From: Sphingobacterium griseoflavum
Lineage (GTDB): Bacteria; Bacteroidota; Bacteroidia; Sphingobacteriales; Sphingobacteriaceae
Direction of reading: 5' to 3'
DNA: 64,000 nt
Assembly: GCF_014653155.1 (NCBI RefSeq)
Contig: NZ_BNAF01000003.1
Span: 310,001-374,000 of the forward strand
The position numbers were made by a program, and so were the translations under genes. The first letter of the stretch is position 1. Each line of letters starts with the position of its first letter. The notes beneath the pieces are model-generated. The model did no database searches and had not been told where the DNA came from. It worked only from the letters and a program-made list of their open reading frames with translations. This document shows positions 44,074 to 54,076 of the stretch, piece by piece.

Positions 44074-45636
44074 TTAATCGCGAGGCGAATCCACATTAAA
44101 CTTCATATGGGTTTTCACGATCTTGCCGAAGCCTCCTTGCACCGGCCAGCGCGTAGCGGTGAAGGTGCCTGAAGCGTTGGGCACAAAGACATAAAAGCGA
44201 CCCTGATTACCGTCATAGGTACTAATGGCAATCTCTCGAACTCCTTCCTTGTTGGCCCATTCGATGGTCGTAATATTTTCCCCGGCCGGAAATTCGTAGA
44301 AGGCACGAGCCTCTTGATTGGGTATATCAAACAGATATACCTTATTGTCTACCGTATAGTATAGCAAAGGCAGATTGTACGAAGCGGCAAATGCACTGGC
44401 GCGATTAATTTCTGGAACAGCCGCCAAATTGATCTGATAGGTCGAGTGCGCCACAATGTCAAAATTCCTGAAATCGATGCGGTACAAATGAAAGTTTTGG
44501 TTATTGTCTTTAAAAACACCGACAAACTCGTTGTTTTGGGACACATTGGAGCCGTAAACCATTTCCTTATTGATCGCATTAAAATCGAAAGCATCATCTG
44601 CTTCGGCATCGCCGAACTCTTCCAACTCAAAAACGTACAACTCCATAAACTTCAAAAAGCGGCCGTTTTTTTGATCATAACCGAGGTACCCGGTTGAGAA
44701 AAAATGACCTAAAAAGGGAGCCAATTCATAGTCTGCAATAAGTGGTGGATAGTAGAAGGCAATCAAGCGGTTCGTAGAGCCTGTCAACACTTTCGAGATA
44801 TAGCCGTTATTCCAAATAAAGGTGGAGTAGATTGTCCGTCGGCGCAATGCCTCCAAATATACTGGGCGTATTGGCCTAGAAAATCCAGAGGGGACGAGGT
44901 TGTTTACATCTTGGACAACCCGAAAAGTTTGCTCATCCAGCTCGCGGTGGAAGTCGCCGGCGGATACAAAAAGGATTTTCGTATTGTAGTTGTTTAGCAT
45001 GGTGTTTGCCGTGAAGATCCCATAGAGCGGCAGGGGCAAGCGCATACCTTCGTTGTTTTCGCTAAACAAATGGCGATAGACAGTACTGTCATTGACCAGG
45101 CTGATATCTCCACCTTGAGCGGTTTCCTCGAGAAGCATATACCCCCGCTGATACCGCGAAAAAATGGATAGTGCCGCCGTTGTAAATTGTCGAATGCCGG
45201 TATGCCGGTCCCGCGCTTCCACTTTAACCGTGTAGTTTCCTGCAGGGATACTATCTACGAAGTATTCCAATTTTTTTTGGCGACCTATCACCAAAGCGAC
45301 GGAATCATGTCCTATTGCGGAGCGCTGAGATTCGGTTAATTCAACAGTCCACAGGTAATCCAAACGCAGTGAGTCCGGTGACGCTTCCGTTAAAACAGTG
45401 TTCAGACGTAGCGTATCGCCTATAATTACACGAGAGTCGATAAGTCCAGACAAGCTAAACTCGTTTAGCGTGGTATAATCATAATTGCCCAAATCTTTGT
45501 AGCAGGAAGAGTGGCTTAATACGAGGGCAAGAGACAGCAGTAGGAGCTTCCACTGGTTGAGCAACGCTGAGGGTCTAGTCAAGGAAAAGCTTGACCCTTT
45601 GCTCTCTGCAATAGTTCTAGAAAATAGAAATGCCAT
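44074..45636 (-). CDS. PKD-like family surface lipoprotein
   Basis: A 520-residue protein with a long basic N terminus, a hydrophobic stretch and lipobox LSHSSC followed by YKDLGNYDY. This fits the PKD-like lipoproteins found in many Sus-like loci. An Ig-like segment at about residues 70-160 contains YLWTVEL and YTVKVEARDRHTG. The rest reads as a beta-propeller-like surface domain. It lies between DUF4843 and the thioredoxin genes in one direction and is presumably an accessory binding protein on the cell surface. Confidence 0.75.
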   Translation of the reverse strand: MAFLFSRTIAESKGSSFSLTRPSALLNQWKLLLLSLALVLSHSSCYKDLGNYDYTTLNEFSLSGLIDSRVIIGDTLRLNTVLTEASPDSLRLDYLWTVELTESQRSAIGHDSVALVIGRQKKLEYFVDSIPAGNYTVKVEARDRHTGIRQFTTAALSIFSRYQRGYMLLEETAQGGDISLVNDSTVYRHLFSENNEGMRLPLPLYGIFTANTMLNNYNTKILFVSAGDFHRELDEQTFRVVQDVNNLVPSGFSRPIRPVYLEALRRRTIYSTFIWNNGYISKVLTGSTNRLIAFYYPPLIADYELAPFLGHFFSTGYLGYDQKNGRFLKFMELYVFELEEFGDAEADDAFDFNAINKEMVYGSNVSQNNEFVGVFKDNNQNFHLYRIDFRNFDIVAHSTYQINLAAVPEINRASAFAASYNLPLLYYTVDNKVYLFDIPNQEARAFYEFPAGENITTIEWANKEGVREIAISTYDGNQGRFYVFVPNASGTFTATRWPVQGGFGKIVKTHMKFNVDSPRD

Positions 45637-45668
45637 GGTTCATTTAAAATATAAGGGTGAATTGACGA

Positions 45669-46520
45669 TTAAAACTGTGGTAGGATTGGAAAAGTAATTT
45701 CCTGTCCATTTTCATCGAGCAAAGGCCTACCATTTTCCTGCCGATAGCGAACCAAGTGGAGCTGTAGTCGGTAGTTCAACATGGTCCATTGCTCTGAGGA
45801 CAAATAACCGGGTGGTTTTGGATCAATCCTGTTGTAACGTGGACTCTCGATAAACGAAATGATCTCTGCCACGCCGGTGTATTCAATAATCAAGCGAAAT
45901 TTGGTTTCGCTGTAATCACCAAACGTAAATCCTAAACCAGAACCCTCTCGGTATTCGCCGTTTACATAAATACCGTCCCAATTGTCGGGTTTACGAAAGA
46001 CATCCAACATAAAGATCTCGACTTGGTTGTATACATTGATACTGTCGGCATACATATAGCGGGGGAAGTGTTCATTCGTCATAACTTGCAATAACAGCCG
46101 CTTTGGATCTTCACCTAGACTTGCATTGCGATGGAGCACCACCAAGGCTTGTCCCGCGCTTTTGTTGGCTGGAATTACCGTAGGCAGAATTTGAAAGTCG
46201 CGACCTTCCACCGCATCGGTTCCTTGCGCCACAACGGAAATAGAAACCGGGCGGTCTTCTGCAGACAGCCTGCCCGAGACACGGAGTGGAATACGAATTG
46301 TATCCGTGATAATCTCGTCTCGTTTAAATGCGAAATTTGTCCGAAAGGAGGTGATTGTATTGAACGCATCTTGGTCGTTTAATACACGGCCGACACTTGA
46401 CTGGCCATCCCCAATGAAGATAGCCGGTTCGCCATCAAATAAAGGCATTTCAGCTTTTTTGCAGGCCTGCATGCAAGTGCTCAACAAAAAGACAAGGAAG
46501 TAAAATTGTTGGTATCGCAT
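45669..46520 (-). CDS. DUF4843 surface lipoprotein
   Basis: A 283-residue lipoprotein (signal FLVFLLSTCMQACKKAEMP). Its body matches the DUF4843 pattern with ADRPVSISVVAQGTDAVEGRDFQIL near the middle and KPDNWDGIYVNGEYREGSG later. The family occurs beside SusC/SusD in Bacteroidota, and its function is not established. The ATG at 46520 precedes the signal; the frame is open ten codons further. It is in one run with SusD (11-41 bp spacing) and the PKD-like gene. Confidence 0.82.
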   Translation of the reverse strand: MRYQQFYFLVFLLSTCMQACKKAEMPLFDGEPAIFIGDGQSSVGRVLNDQDAFNTITSFRTNFAFKRDEIITDTIRIPLRVSGRLSAEDRPVSISVVAQGTDAVEGRDFQILPTVIPANKSAGQALVVLHRNASLGEDPKRLLLQVMTNEHFPRYMYADSINVYNQVEIFMLDVFRKPDNWDGIYVNGEYREGSGLGFTFGDYSETKFRLIIEYTGVAEIISFIESPRYNRIDPKPPGYLSSEQWTMLNYRLQLHLVRYRQENGRPLLDENGQEITFPILPQF

Positions 46521-46561
46521 AATCGAACGGCGTTTTGATAAAGTTTCCATAATTCTTTGTA

Positions 46562-48025
46562 TTAACGTAGAGGTAATTCTTCAATAGGGACAGGGAAGGT
46601 GTAAAAGCTTGAGGGCGTCAACATCATGCTGTTATCTGTCATGGGAATCCCCGGGAGTCGAAGACGTTTGTAATAGAAGAAAAGCTGACCTTCCCCGAAA
46701 AACTCCTTTCGGTACTCTTTTCTAATTTCTTCATTCAGCTGCTCCGGCGTTAATCCGGAAAGTTCGCGTCCAGGCCCCACTATGCCCCGGGCAGCACGAA
46801 TTTGGTTTAAGTAGCGCTCCCCCAACTGGGTATTGGGACTTGTTTCCGCGGCAATGTAGTACATCTCGCTGAGTCTGATTAAAGGCAGTACGTTTCTTAT
46901 ATAGGACAGGTTGGGATTAATATTGTCGCGCCATTGGTATTTTACAATCTGCATCGTTGATCCAACATTTTGTCGCGTAAAATAATTGGTCGAGTTGCGA
47001 AAATCAGCAGTTATCGTTTCATATACATTTTGACCGATGGTGTTGGAAACGAGCAGTAAACTTTGGCTATTTCCGTTGGGAGGGAGAAATAAGCTTTCGA
47101 ATATCTGGGGCATGCGCACAACGGAAAGTGCGAACAGCTGCTCCGTGTAAAAAATCTTGTCGCCAGCAGCAACGTCTGCACTTCGTGCTAAGCGTAGGTT
47201 GGCACTGCTGTTATTGATGACCCTTTGCGCATAGTGGTTGGCACTGTCAAGTTGTTCATTGTACAGAAATATGCGAGCTTTCAGGCCAAGCACCGCATAA
47301 TAATTCATTTTATTTTGGGTATGCGCAAGAAAGGCAGAGGGGTTATTCGTTGTGAAAATGCGACGATCTTCGCCAAGCAAGGCTTGTGCTTCATTCAGAT
47401 CGCTTAGACATTGGCCAATGGTTTCCGCAAAGGTGCTCCGCTCTGTAGTTTCCGGCCCATAAGTCTTTACATAGGGAATATAACGTTGATCGCCGGCGAG
47501 CGCTTTTGCTGGTGCGTAGAGGCGCAAGAGATCAAAATGTAAGAAGGCACGTAAGGCTAAGGCTTGCCCACGCACTAGATTGTAATTGTTCTCGGCGAAA
47601 AGTTGTTCCCTGCCCTCTAGTTTATTTAATAAGTTGTTGCTGTTTCCGATAATGCGGTACATATCATTCCATATGGGGTTGATGAATCGGTCTCGCGCTC
47701 CGGTAGATTCGTAGTCTAGCTGTCGGCTAAAGCCAACAACATCTAGATAGCGCTGATTACTGCCCCAACCAACATAATGCTGCGCAAGGTAATCGAGAAG
47801 TCCCATGCTGAGCTCGGTTCCATACAGACTTTGCTCGGTCATTTCATGGTACATACCCGCTAAATTTTCAAAGAATCCGCGTTCATTTTGAAAGAGCAAG
47901 TCTTCGGGCACCTCGGTTACAGGCCGTACATCCAGCCATTTCTCGCAGGAGTAGAACGTTGGCATGAAAAGCAGTAGCCCATATAGGTAGCCGAGCACGC
48001 GAAATTTATATCTTTTTGTGTTCAT
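46562..48025 (-). CDS. SusD/RagB-family lipoprotein
   Basis: A 487-residue outer-membrane lipoprotein (signal with TFYSCEKWLDVRPVTEVPEDLLFQNERGF). The N-terminal SusD block and the C-terminal end RKEFFGEGQLFFYYKRL are typical. Shorter than the other SusD in the window (601 residues), it belongs to the branch that goes with DUF4843 and PKD-like proteins. It is the partner of the SusC 18 bp upstream. Confidence 0.9.
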   Translation of the reverse strand: MNTKRYKFRVLGYLYGLLLFMPTFYSCEKWLDVRPVTEVPEDLLFQNERGFFENLAGMYHEMTEQSLYGTELSMGLLDYLAQHYVGWGSNQRYLDVVGFSRQLDYESTGARDRFINPIWNDMYRIIGNSNNLLNKLEGREQLFAENNYNLVRGQALALRAFLHFDLLRLYAPAKALAGDQRYIPYVKTYGPETTERSTFAETIGQCLSDLNEAQALLGEDRRIFTTNNPSAFLAHTQNKMNYYAVLGLKARIFLYNEQLDSANHYAQRVINNSSANLRLARSADVAAGDKIFYTEQLFALSVVRMPQIFESLFLPPNGNSQSLLLVSNTIGQNVYETITADFRNSTNYFTRQNVGSTMQIVKYQWRDNINPNLSYIRNVLPLIRLSEMYYIAAETSPNTQLGERYLNQIRAARGIVGPGRELSGLTPEQLNEEIRKEYRKEFFGEGQLFFYYKRLRLPGIPMTDNSMMLTPSSFYTFPVPIEELPLR

Positions 48026-48043
48026 GTTGTCAAATATTTCTAA

Positions 48044-51000
48044 CTAAAAAAGTGTGGTGGATAACTGTATGGAAAAATGCCGCTGAAAGGGGGTATTCAG
48101 TCCCCGCTGTTCGCTTTCCAAGCTGGTGAATACGAAGGGTGTATTCCAAAATAACGAGACCAGGGTGTTGGACAGGCGGGCTCTTTTCATCCAAGCGTTT
48201 TCCTTATTGAACCGGTAGGCAAGCGAGATCGATTGCACCTGCAAAAGGTGCTCGGTTTGCAAGAAGCGGTCGGATTCGCGGTAGAAGGGCCGGCTGGTTA
48301 AGCCCAAGAACGGACTGACATCGCCCTCCCTTTGCCATCTTTCCGTAGCTACACGTCGATCCAAGTTGCGATAGAAGTTTAGGTTGTTTACAAATTCCAA
48401 GCGTTCGCGTAGGTTGACATTGTAGATGCGCGCTCCGGTGCGGTAGTTGGCAGCGGCACTCAGTACCCAATCCTTATACTGAAAGCTGGTATTTATCCCT
48501 CCCAATAGCTTTGGCTGTACACTGCCTAGGGGGCGTTCGAATGCGCGAGAGGCGTTGTAGGTATAGCTGCCATCGGGCATAATAAATATTTCGCGGCCGG
48601 TCGCGGGATCGATTCCCGCGCTGGGGGTCGCCCACACATCGTCCATAGAACCGCCCACGACGTAGCGAAAATTATTGCGCAGCTGCAGCTCTTGCGTGCG
48701 GGTAAGTGGGTTGTCCGGATCGTTCGTGGTTGGCAGCGTAACACCGGGAATGGCGGCAATTTCCAGAATCTTGTTGCGAAGCTGCATGCCGTTGAAGCCG
48801 ACATTCCAATTGATGCGTCGCTGCAGGTTGCGCAGTACCGTCACGTTGGCATTAAACTCCCAACCTGTATTCTGCATTTTGCCGAGGTTCGTGCTGTATT
48901 CGCTAAAGCCTACCGATGGCGGTCGCAAAACCGGCATCAAGACATTGGATACCCTGTCCTGAAAGACATCCGCCGTAATATTGAGCCGTTCCTGAAACAG
49001 GGTGATGTCGACGCCTAAATTTTGTTTGAAGGTTTGCTGCCACTGTAAGTCGGGGTCTCCATAATTCAGTAGCCGAATCGGAATCAACCCCCGATAGGGG
49101 GTGCCCGTCGCATAGCCATAGGTGGTGATGCCTTGATAAGGCGGGAAATTTTGCCCACCCGTCGGGCCTATACTGCCGCGCAGCTGCAAGCGGTTCACCA
49201 AGGTGCTTTCGCGCAGGAAGGCCTCCCGTTCGAGGTTCCAGCGCCCTCCCAAAGACCAAAAGGTATTGTAACGCCGGTTGGCACCAAATTGCGAGGAACC
49301 GTCCAAGGAATAGGAGAAGTCCATAAAGTAACGTTCGTTGTACCCGTAGTTTACATTTCCGCGGAGGGTCACGAGACGCGCTGTGGATTGAGAGCCACTA
49401 GGGGAAGAGCCAGGGTTGTATTGGGTACCAAAGATAAAGTTGCGCATATTTTCATTGGCAAAGCCTACGGCGGTCTGGCTGTAGCTGATGGACTCCATGT
49501 TGCGCATGGAGCCACTGGTCGTTGCAAAGAGCATATGCTTGCCAAAAGACTGGGCAAGGTTCACCTGCACGTCGCCATCCCAAAGATTCGTACGGCCTTG
49601 GTTTAGCGCATAGCGCCCCCGGCGGTCAAAGTCGAACTCATCAAATCGAGGTAGTCCTGCCGGTTGAAAGTTGTGCCGCTCGTTGTGGACCAAGGTATAC
49701 GAAAACCGCCCTTGGACAAAGAGGTTTTTTAGGATATTCCAACGTATTTGTGAGTTGTTGATCAATCGGCTTTCTAAGTTAAATGCCTCTGGATTGAGAC
49801 TGGCCGCATATAGTGGATTTTCTTGGCGGTATAATGATGCGTTCCTACGAAAAGGGTCGCCTCTTCCGTCGCCCCAAGTATTTTGAAAGTCGCCGACAAA
49901 ACGTAACAAATTTCCGTTTTCATCGTAAGGTGCCAAGAAGGGGTTCATCTCGGTATACAGGCTAAAGGAGCCATACGGCGATTCTTGCCCGCGTACATTG
50001 AAATACTGGGTGTTGTTGCCGATGTTGATTTTCTTTGTCACATACTGCAGATTGGCAGCCGTATTGAAAGAGGTGCGCAGATTGCCCTTCATGACGCCCG
50101 GGTTGGTTCGGTAGTTTCCGGTCAAGGTGTAGCGGAAGGCTTCGTCGCCCCCCATTACGTTGATGGTGTGCGATTGGGAAATAGCTGTTTGCAAAGGTTG
50201 CGAAAGCCAATATGTATCCACCCCACGAACTACATCTCTGTATATACCGTTTAGGATTTCCACGTTTCGCATATTATGACTCATATTGTCTCCTCTCGCG
50301 GTTATGGTGTGTAGGCCAAGAAGCGTTTCAAAATCATATTTTTCGCGGGCATTCATGAGGTTGTAGGAGCTCAGGTCAGGGATCACAAGCCCAGCATTGC
50401 CGGTATAGCCTACCTGAATCTGTCCGGGTTTGGGCCGCACGGTTTCGATAACGACTACGCCATTGGCTCCGCGGGATCCATAGATCGCCGTAGCGGAGGC
50501 ATCCTTCAGCAGGGAGATGCTCGCAATCCGGTTCATATCCATATCCACCAACGTTTGCAAGGGGATTTCAAAGCCGTCCATAATAAAGAGCGGCGCATTG
50601 GGGTTGTTACCGTATAGGGCGTCTAAGGTCGCATTGGTGCGACCTTCCTGTAGGGCAAAGTTGTTTTGTCCACGTAGCCTCACCTCGGGCATAACATTGG
50701 GGTTGCCCCCAGCTTCTAGGTTTGGGGGCATCTGAAAAGATGGATCCAAAATCTGTAAGGCCATGAGCGGGTTTTGTGGCGCAAAGCGTTTCAAATCTTC
50801 CGCCGTCACGGTGGTTACCGCTCCGGTAAAGCTGTTTTTCGGGCGCTCGAATACCCCCGTCACGACTACCTCATTGATGGTATTGGCATCGGGGCTCAAG
50901 AAAATACGAAGGGCTTTGTTTTCTGTCACCTTGGCCTCCTTGGGCTTGTAGCCAATCGAAGAAAAGGTAAGCGTAGCCCCGATGGGGGCAGCAATGGTGA

Positions 51001-51517
51001 AGTTGCCCTTTACGTCTGTTTGCGTGCCTTGGCTTTTTCCTTTCACATGCACAGACACCCCACCCAGAGGCTGGTTCTGTTCGTCTGTCACGGTGCCATG
51101 GACATGCCCCTGTGCGGTTTGTGCCACTTTGGGAGCTTGCGCGGCTTTGATGGTTATGGCTCGGTCTTCTATCGTGTAGCTGAGCTGCCGCCCATTCGTG
51201 ATCGCGTCCAACGATTCCTTAAGCGATGCATTGGATAAATTAATGGTCACGGGATCGCTGTTCTTTACAAGTTCACTGTTGTAGAAGAAGCGGTATCCAC
51301 TTTGTTCGCCGATAGACTGCAGGACGTTGGACAGCTTTTCGTTTTTAACGGCAAGCGTAATTTTCTGTGCAGCGGCTTGTTGTGCCATTAGCAAAACAAA
51401 CAATGCTGTAAATGTGTGTGTTAGGAAGCTGCTTTTTGATGATCGCAGCGCGGTAAGGAGGCCGATGAAATCTACAAAAGCACTCCTTCGCCTTTTTTTG
51501 GTTAGATATATAATCAT
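48044..51517 (-). CDS. SusC/RagA-family TonB-dependent transporter with STN signalling domain
   Basis: A 1157-residue outer-membrane transporter. The signal ends near QQAAAQK. The STN domain (about residues 50-115, ITLAVKNEKLSNVLQSIGEQSGYRF) is followed by a CarboxypepD_reg-like domain (GTVTDEQNQPLGGVSVHVKG), the plug (NEVVVTGVFERPKNSFTGAVTTV, PEVRLRGQNNFALQEG) and the barrel. The STN domain is the part that signals to FecR proteins, and a FecR gene lies 90 bp upstream (51608). The first ATG at 51517 leaves a long charged N terminus before the signal, but no better start is seen. Confidence 0.92.
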   Translation of the reverse strand: MIIYLTKKRRRSAFVDFIGLLTALRSSKSSFLTHTFTALFVLLMAQQAAAQKITLAVKNEKLSNVLQSIGEQSGYRFFYNSELVKNSDPVTINLSNASLKESLDAITNGRQLSYTIEDRAITIKAAQAPKVAQTAQGHVHGTVTDEQNQPLGGVSVHVKGKSQGTQTDVKGNFTIAAPIGATLTFSSIGYKPKEAKVTENKALRIFLSPDANTINEVVVTGVFERPKNSFTGAVTTVTAEDLKRFAPQNPLMALQILDPSFQMPPNLEAGGNPNVMPEVRLRGQNNFALQEGRTNATLDALYGNNPNAPLFIMDGFEIPLQTLVDMDMNRIASISLLKDASATAIYGSRGANGVVVIETVRPKPGQIQVGYTGNAGLVIPDLSSYNLMNAREKYDFETLLGLHTITARGDNMSHNMRNVEILNGIYRDVVRGVDTYWLSQPLQTAISQSHTINVMGGDEAFRYTLTGNYRTNPGVMKGNLRTSFNTAANLQYVTKKINIGNNTQYFNVRGQESPYGSFSLYTEMNPFLAPYDENGNLLRFVGDFQNTWGDGRGDPFRRNASLYRQENPLYAASLNPEAFNLESRLINNSQIRWNILKNLFVQGRFSYTLVHNERHNFQPAGLPRFDEFDFDRRGRYALNQGRTNLWDGDVQVNLAQSFGKHMLFATTSGSMRNMESISYSQTAVGFANENMRNFIFGTQYNPGSSPSGSQSTARLVTLRGNVNYGYNERYFMDFSYSLDGSSQFGANRRYNTFWSLGGRWNLEREAFLRESTLVNRLQLRGSIGPTGGQNFPPYQGITTYGYATGTPYRGLIPIRLLNYGDPDLQWQQTFKQNLGVDITLFQERLNITADVFQDRVSNVLMPVLRPPSVGFSEYSTNLGKMQNTGWEFNANVTVLRNLQRRINWNVGFNGMQLRNKILEIAAIPGVTLPTTNDPDNPLTRTQELQLRNNFRYVVGGSMDDVWATPSAGIDPATGREIFIMPDGSYTYNASRAFERPLGSVQPKLLGGINTSFQYKDWVLSAAANYRTGARIYNVNLRERLEFVNNLNFYRNLDRRVATERWQREGDVSPFLGLTSRPFYRESDRFLQTEHLLQVQSISLAYRFNKENAWMKRARLSNTLVSLFWNTPFVFTSLESEQRGLNTPFQRHFSIQLSTTLF

Positions 51518-51607
51518 ATATGTTAGTAGTTATAGTTCCCTTATTGTGCCTTGTCCTGCTGCCATCGAGATATCTTTGCGCTGGCCGAAGGTTTGGCATG
51601 CTGGCCG

Positions 51608-52738
51608 TTACGGCTGGCTATGTGCAATCCAAAGGATATTTCCTTCCCAAGTGCAGGTAAATTCCCCGGTGTTGCTAATACTTTGTATGACTTTTGATAG
51701 CGGAACATCGCGCTCAATGTAGCCGTTATAGCGATCTGTAGCGCTGCCGGCAAAGCGGATGTCCACATTGTACCAGCGAGATAGCTCGCGGGCGATTTGG
51801 TGCATCGGTGTTTCGTGAAAGATGAAAGCATTGTTTTTCCAGCTTAGCACTTGCTTGAGGTTGGATGGAGCAACCTGTAAGATGTTATGCGCCAATAATG
51901 CATCCTGCCCCGGCGCTAGCAATACGGCCTCACCCGTTTTGCGGTTTGCTACCTGAACTTTTCCGCTGACCAAAGTCGTGCGTTCCAATGCCTCGTCGGC
52001 ATAGGCGTGGATATTGAAAGCGGTTCCGAGGACGAGAATGCGTTGCTTGGGTGTCTCCACCACAAAGGGTAGGGAATCGCCGGTCGCCGCGGTAGCCTTC
52101 TTAACCGTAAAGAACCCCTCACCTTCCAAATGCACATACCGCTGCTCTTTCGAAAAGACCAAGGGAAAACGAAGCACGCTCCCTGCATTTAAGGCGACAA
52201 GGGTACCATCGGCTAGCTGAATGTTGTAATGCCCCCCTCGGGGTACACTGATGGTATGGTATGTCTGCTCGGACGCCACAGTTCCGCCGCGGATTTCTCC
52301 CTGATCTTTATCCAAAATGTTTCCTTGATCGATGATGAGCGTCCCATTGTTGGCGTGCAGATCAACACGTTTTCCTTGGGGCAGGGTAAGGGTTGCCTGC
52401 AGCTGTGCGGGGCGGACATCCTCTGCAACGGCAACAGTCGGCGGATTTTTTTTCCAAAAGCCGGAGGACGGTCTTAGCAGCCAAAACGAAAACGCAAGCA
52501 TGAAAAAAGCAACGCAAGCAGCGGCATAGCGATGCCACCGCCGTGCGTTGAAACGAATGGTCCCCCCCGAGGAATTTTCCCAATCAATTTCCATTTGTTT
52601 TTTTAGCGACTCGTCCAGTTGGCCCGTGCGAAGTAATTGCATCAGCACCTCAACCTCATCAGCAGTAGCCTGGTTATTCACGTAACGCTCTATCAATAAG
52701 CTGTTTGTATCTGTATTCTTCTTCTTGAACAAGGTCAT
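51608..52738 (-). CDS. FecR-family anti-sigma regulator
   Basis: A 376-residue inner-membrane protein: cytoplasmic segment, one transmembrane helix (AAACVAFFMLAFSFWLL), FecR domain (ISVPRGGHYNIQLADGTLVALNAGSVLRF) and C-terminal DUF4974 domain (FHETPMHQIARELSRWYNVDIRF). The ATG at 52738 is preferred to the GTG at 52747. It heads the minus-strand unit with the STN-type SusC, but no sigma factor gene lies upstream. The nearest unpaired ECF gene is at 38534, at the other end of the locus. Confidence 0.9.
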   Translation of the reverse strand: MTLFKKKNTDTNSLLIERYVNNQATADEVEVLMQLLRTGQLDESLKKQMEIDWENSSGGTIRFNARRWHRYAAACVAFFMLAFSFWLLRPSSGFWKKNPPTVAVAEDVRPAQLQATLTLPQGKRVDLHANNGTLIIDQGNILDKDQGEIRGGTVASEQTYHTISVPRGGHYNIQLADGTLVALNAGSVLRFPLVFSKEQRYVHLEGEGFFTVKKATAATGDSLPFVVETPKQRILVLGTAFNIHAYADEALERTTLVSGKVQVANRKTGEAVLLAPGQDALLAHNILQVAPSNLKQVLSWKNNAFIFHETPMHQIARELSRWYNVDIRFAGSATDRYNGYIERDVPLSKVIQSISNTGEFTCTWEGNILWIAHSQP

Positions 52739-52965
52739 GCTGTACACATAAAACTTCGCCGATATAGGCGGAAGGAGGTCGGTTCACCAACATCTATTTA
52801 AGTAAGACGACATACAGGCGTGGTAGGGTACCCACAAGTGAAAAAATTTTTTAGGGGATAGCGGGATGTCCCTTGCTTTTGAAATTAGGTGTTGGAAAAA
52901 AAAAGCCCGAATACCTATCTTTATACCAAATGGTTTTCCTTTTCCGAAAACGGAACTGAACGTTT

Positions 52966-53541
52966 ATGCTTGAACACTTTAAATCCCATATCAATAAATT
53001 TGTCAAAGTCGATGATGACGAGTTTATCCAAATCCTCTCCTATTTCAAAAGGCAGACGGTGAAGAAAAAGCAGAATCTGCTTGTTGAAGGACAGATCTGC
53101 AAAGTCAATTACTTCGTTTTGCAAGGCTTGCTACGCAAATTTTTCGTAAACAAAAAGGGCGGCGAGCAAACGACAGAATTTGCGTTGGAGAATTGGTGGA
53201 TGACAGAAACTTTTTCGTACCTCAACAGCACACCCACGGAGTTTTATATCCAAGCGGTGGAAGCGACGGAGCTCCTATCGATCCATCAAGACGCGTATAA
53301 TGACCTATTGGATGCGCATCCAGCAATGGAGCGTTACTTCCGTCGCGTGTATCAAAAAGCCTATGCTGCGGCCCAAATGCGCGTCAAGTTTATCTACGAG
53401 CATTCCCGGGAGGATCTTTACCACCATTTTCGCAATAACCAGCCTGCCTTTCTGCAGCGCGTTCCGCAATATCTTATCGCTTCTTTTTTGGGCGTGACGC
53501 CGGAATATCTGAGCGAAATTCGGAAAAAGCGATTTTCTTAA
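52966..53541 (+). CDS. Crp/Fnr-type transcriptional regulator
   Basis: A 191-residue protein with the cyclic-nucleotide-binding beta-barrel (KKKQNLLVEGQICKVNYFVLQGLLRKFFVNKKGGEQTTEFALENWW) and a compact C-terminal helix-turn-helix (FLQRVPQYLIASFLGVTPEYLSEIRKKR). This small form without clear cAMP-binding residues is common in Bacteroidota. It is followed 66 bp later by the AhpD-like gene, which it probably controls. Divergent from the FecR gene, with about 230 bp of promoter region between. Confidence 0.88.
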   Translation: MLEHFKSHINKFVKVDDDEFIQILSYFKRQTVKKKQNLLVEGQICKVNYFVLQGLLRKFFVNKKGGEQTTEFALENWWMTETFSYLNSTPTEFYIQAVEATELLSIHQDAYNDLLDAHPAMERYFRRVYQKAYAAAQMRVKFIYEHSREDLYHHFRNNQPAFLQRVPQYLIASFLGVTPEYLSEIRKKRFS

Positions 53542-53607
53542 ACCAGTTTAAGTTTTTCCGGGCGCGGTTTTAGCAATTTTGATGAAACAAAACTAAAAGC
53601 TCAAACA

Positions 53608-54051
53608 ATGGAAAAAAGAATAGACATCAGCGTAGTGGAACCGCAAGCCTATAAGGCCATGCTCGGACTGGAAACATATCTGGCCAAAACCGATCTATCC
53701 ATTACCCTTAAAGAACTCATTAAAATACGCGCATCACAGATCAACAATTGTGCGTATTGTATAGACATGCATACCAAGGATGCGCTCAAGAATGGAGAAG
53801 ACCAACAACGTATTTTTTTGATTAGTGCCTGGCGGGAAGCCGTGAAATTTTTTACGGAAGAAGAGCAGGTCGTTTTACAGATGACAGAAGAAGTGACCTG
53901 TATTCAACGGCAAGGACTGACCGCGGAAACATACCATCGGGCAGCCGCTCTATTCAACGCGAATCAACTTGCACAGCTTATTATGCTTATCGTAACGATT
54001 AATGCATGGAACAGAATTGCCGTTAGTACACATTTGGAAATAAAGGTATAA
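53608..54051 (+). CDS. Carboxymuconolactone decarboxylase/AhpD-like protein
   Basis: A 147-residue all-helical protein with NNCAYCIDMHTKDAL: Cys48 and Cys51 form the redox CxxC motif, with His55. This is the AhpD-type active site used for peroxide reduction, so an alkylhydroperoxidase role is more likely than decarboxylation. The pairing with a Crp-like regulator immediately upstream is a frequent arrangement in the phylum. It is cytoplasmic. Confidence 0.88.
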   Translation: MEKRIDISVVEPQAYKAMLGLETYLAKTDLSITLKELIKIRASQINNCAYCIDMHTKDALKNGEDQQRIFLISAWREAVKFFTEEEQVVLQMTEEVTCIQRQGLTAETYHRAAALFNANQLAQLIMLIVTINAWNRIAVSTHLEIKV

Positions 54052-54076
54052 CCTACTTGTACCATGCTGGCGAACG

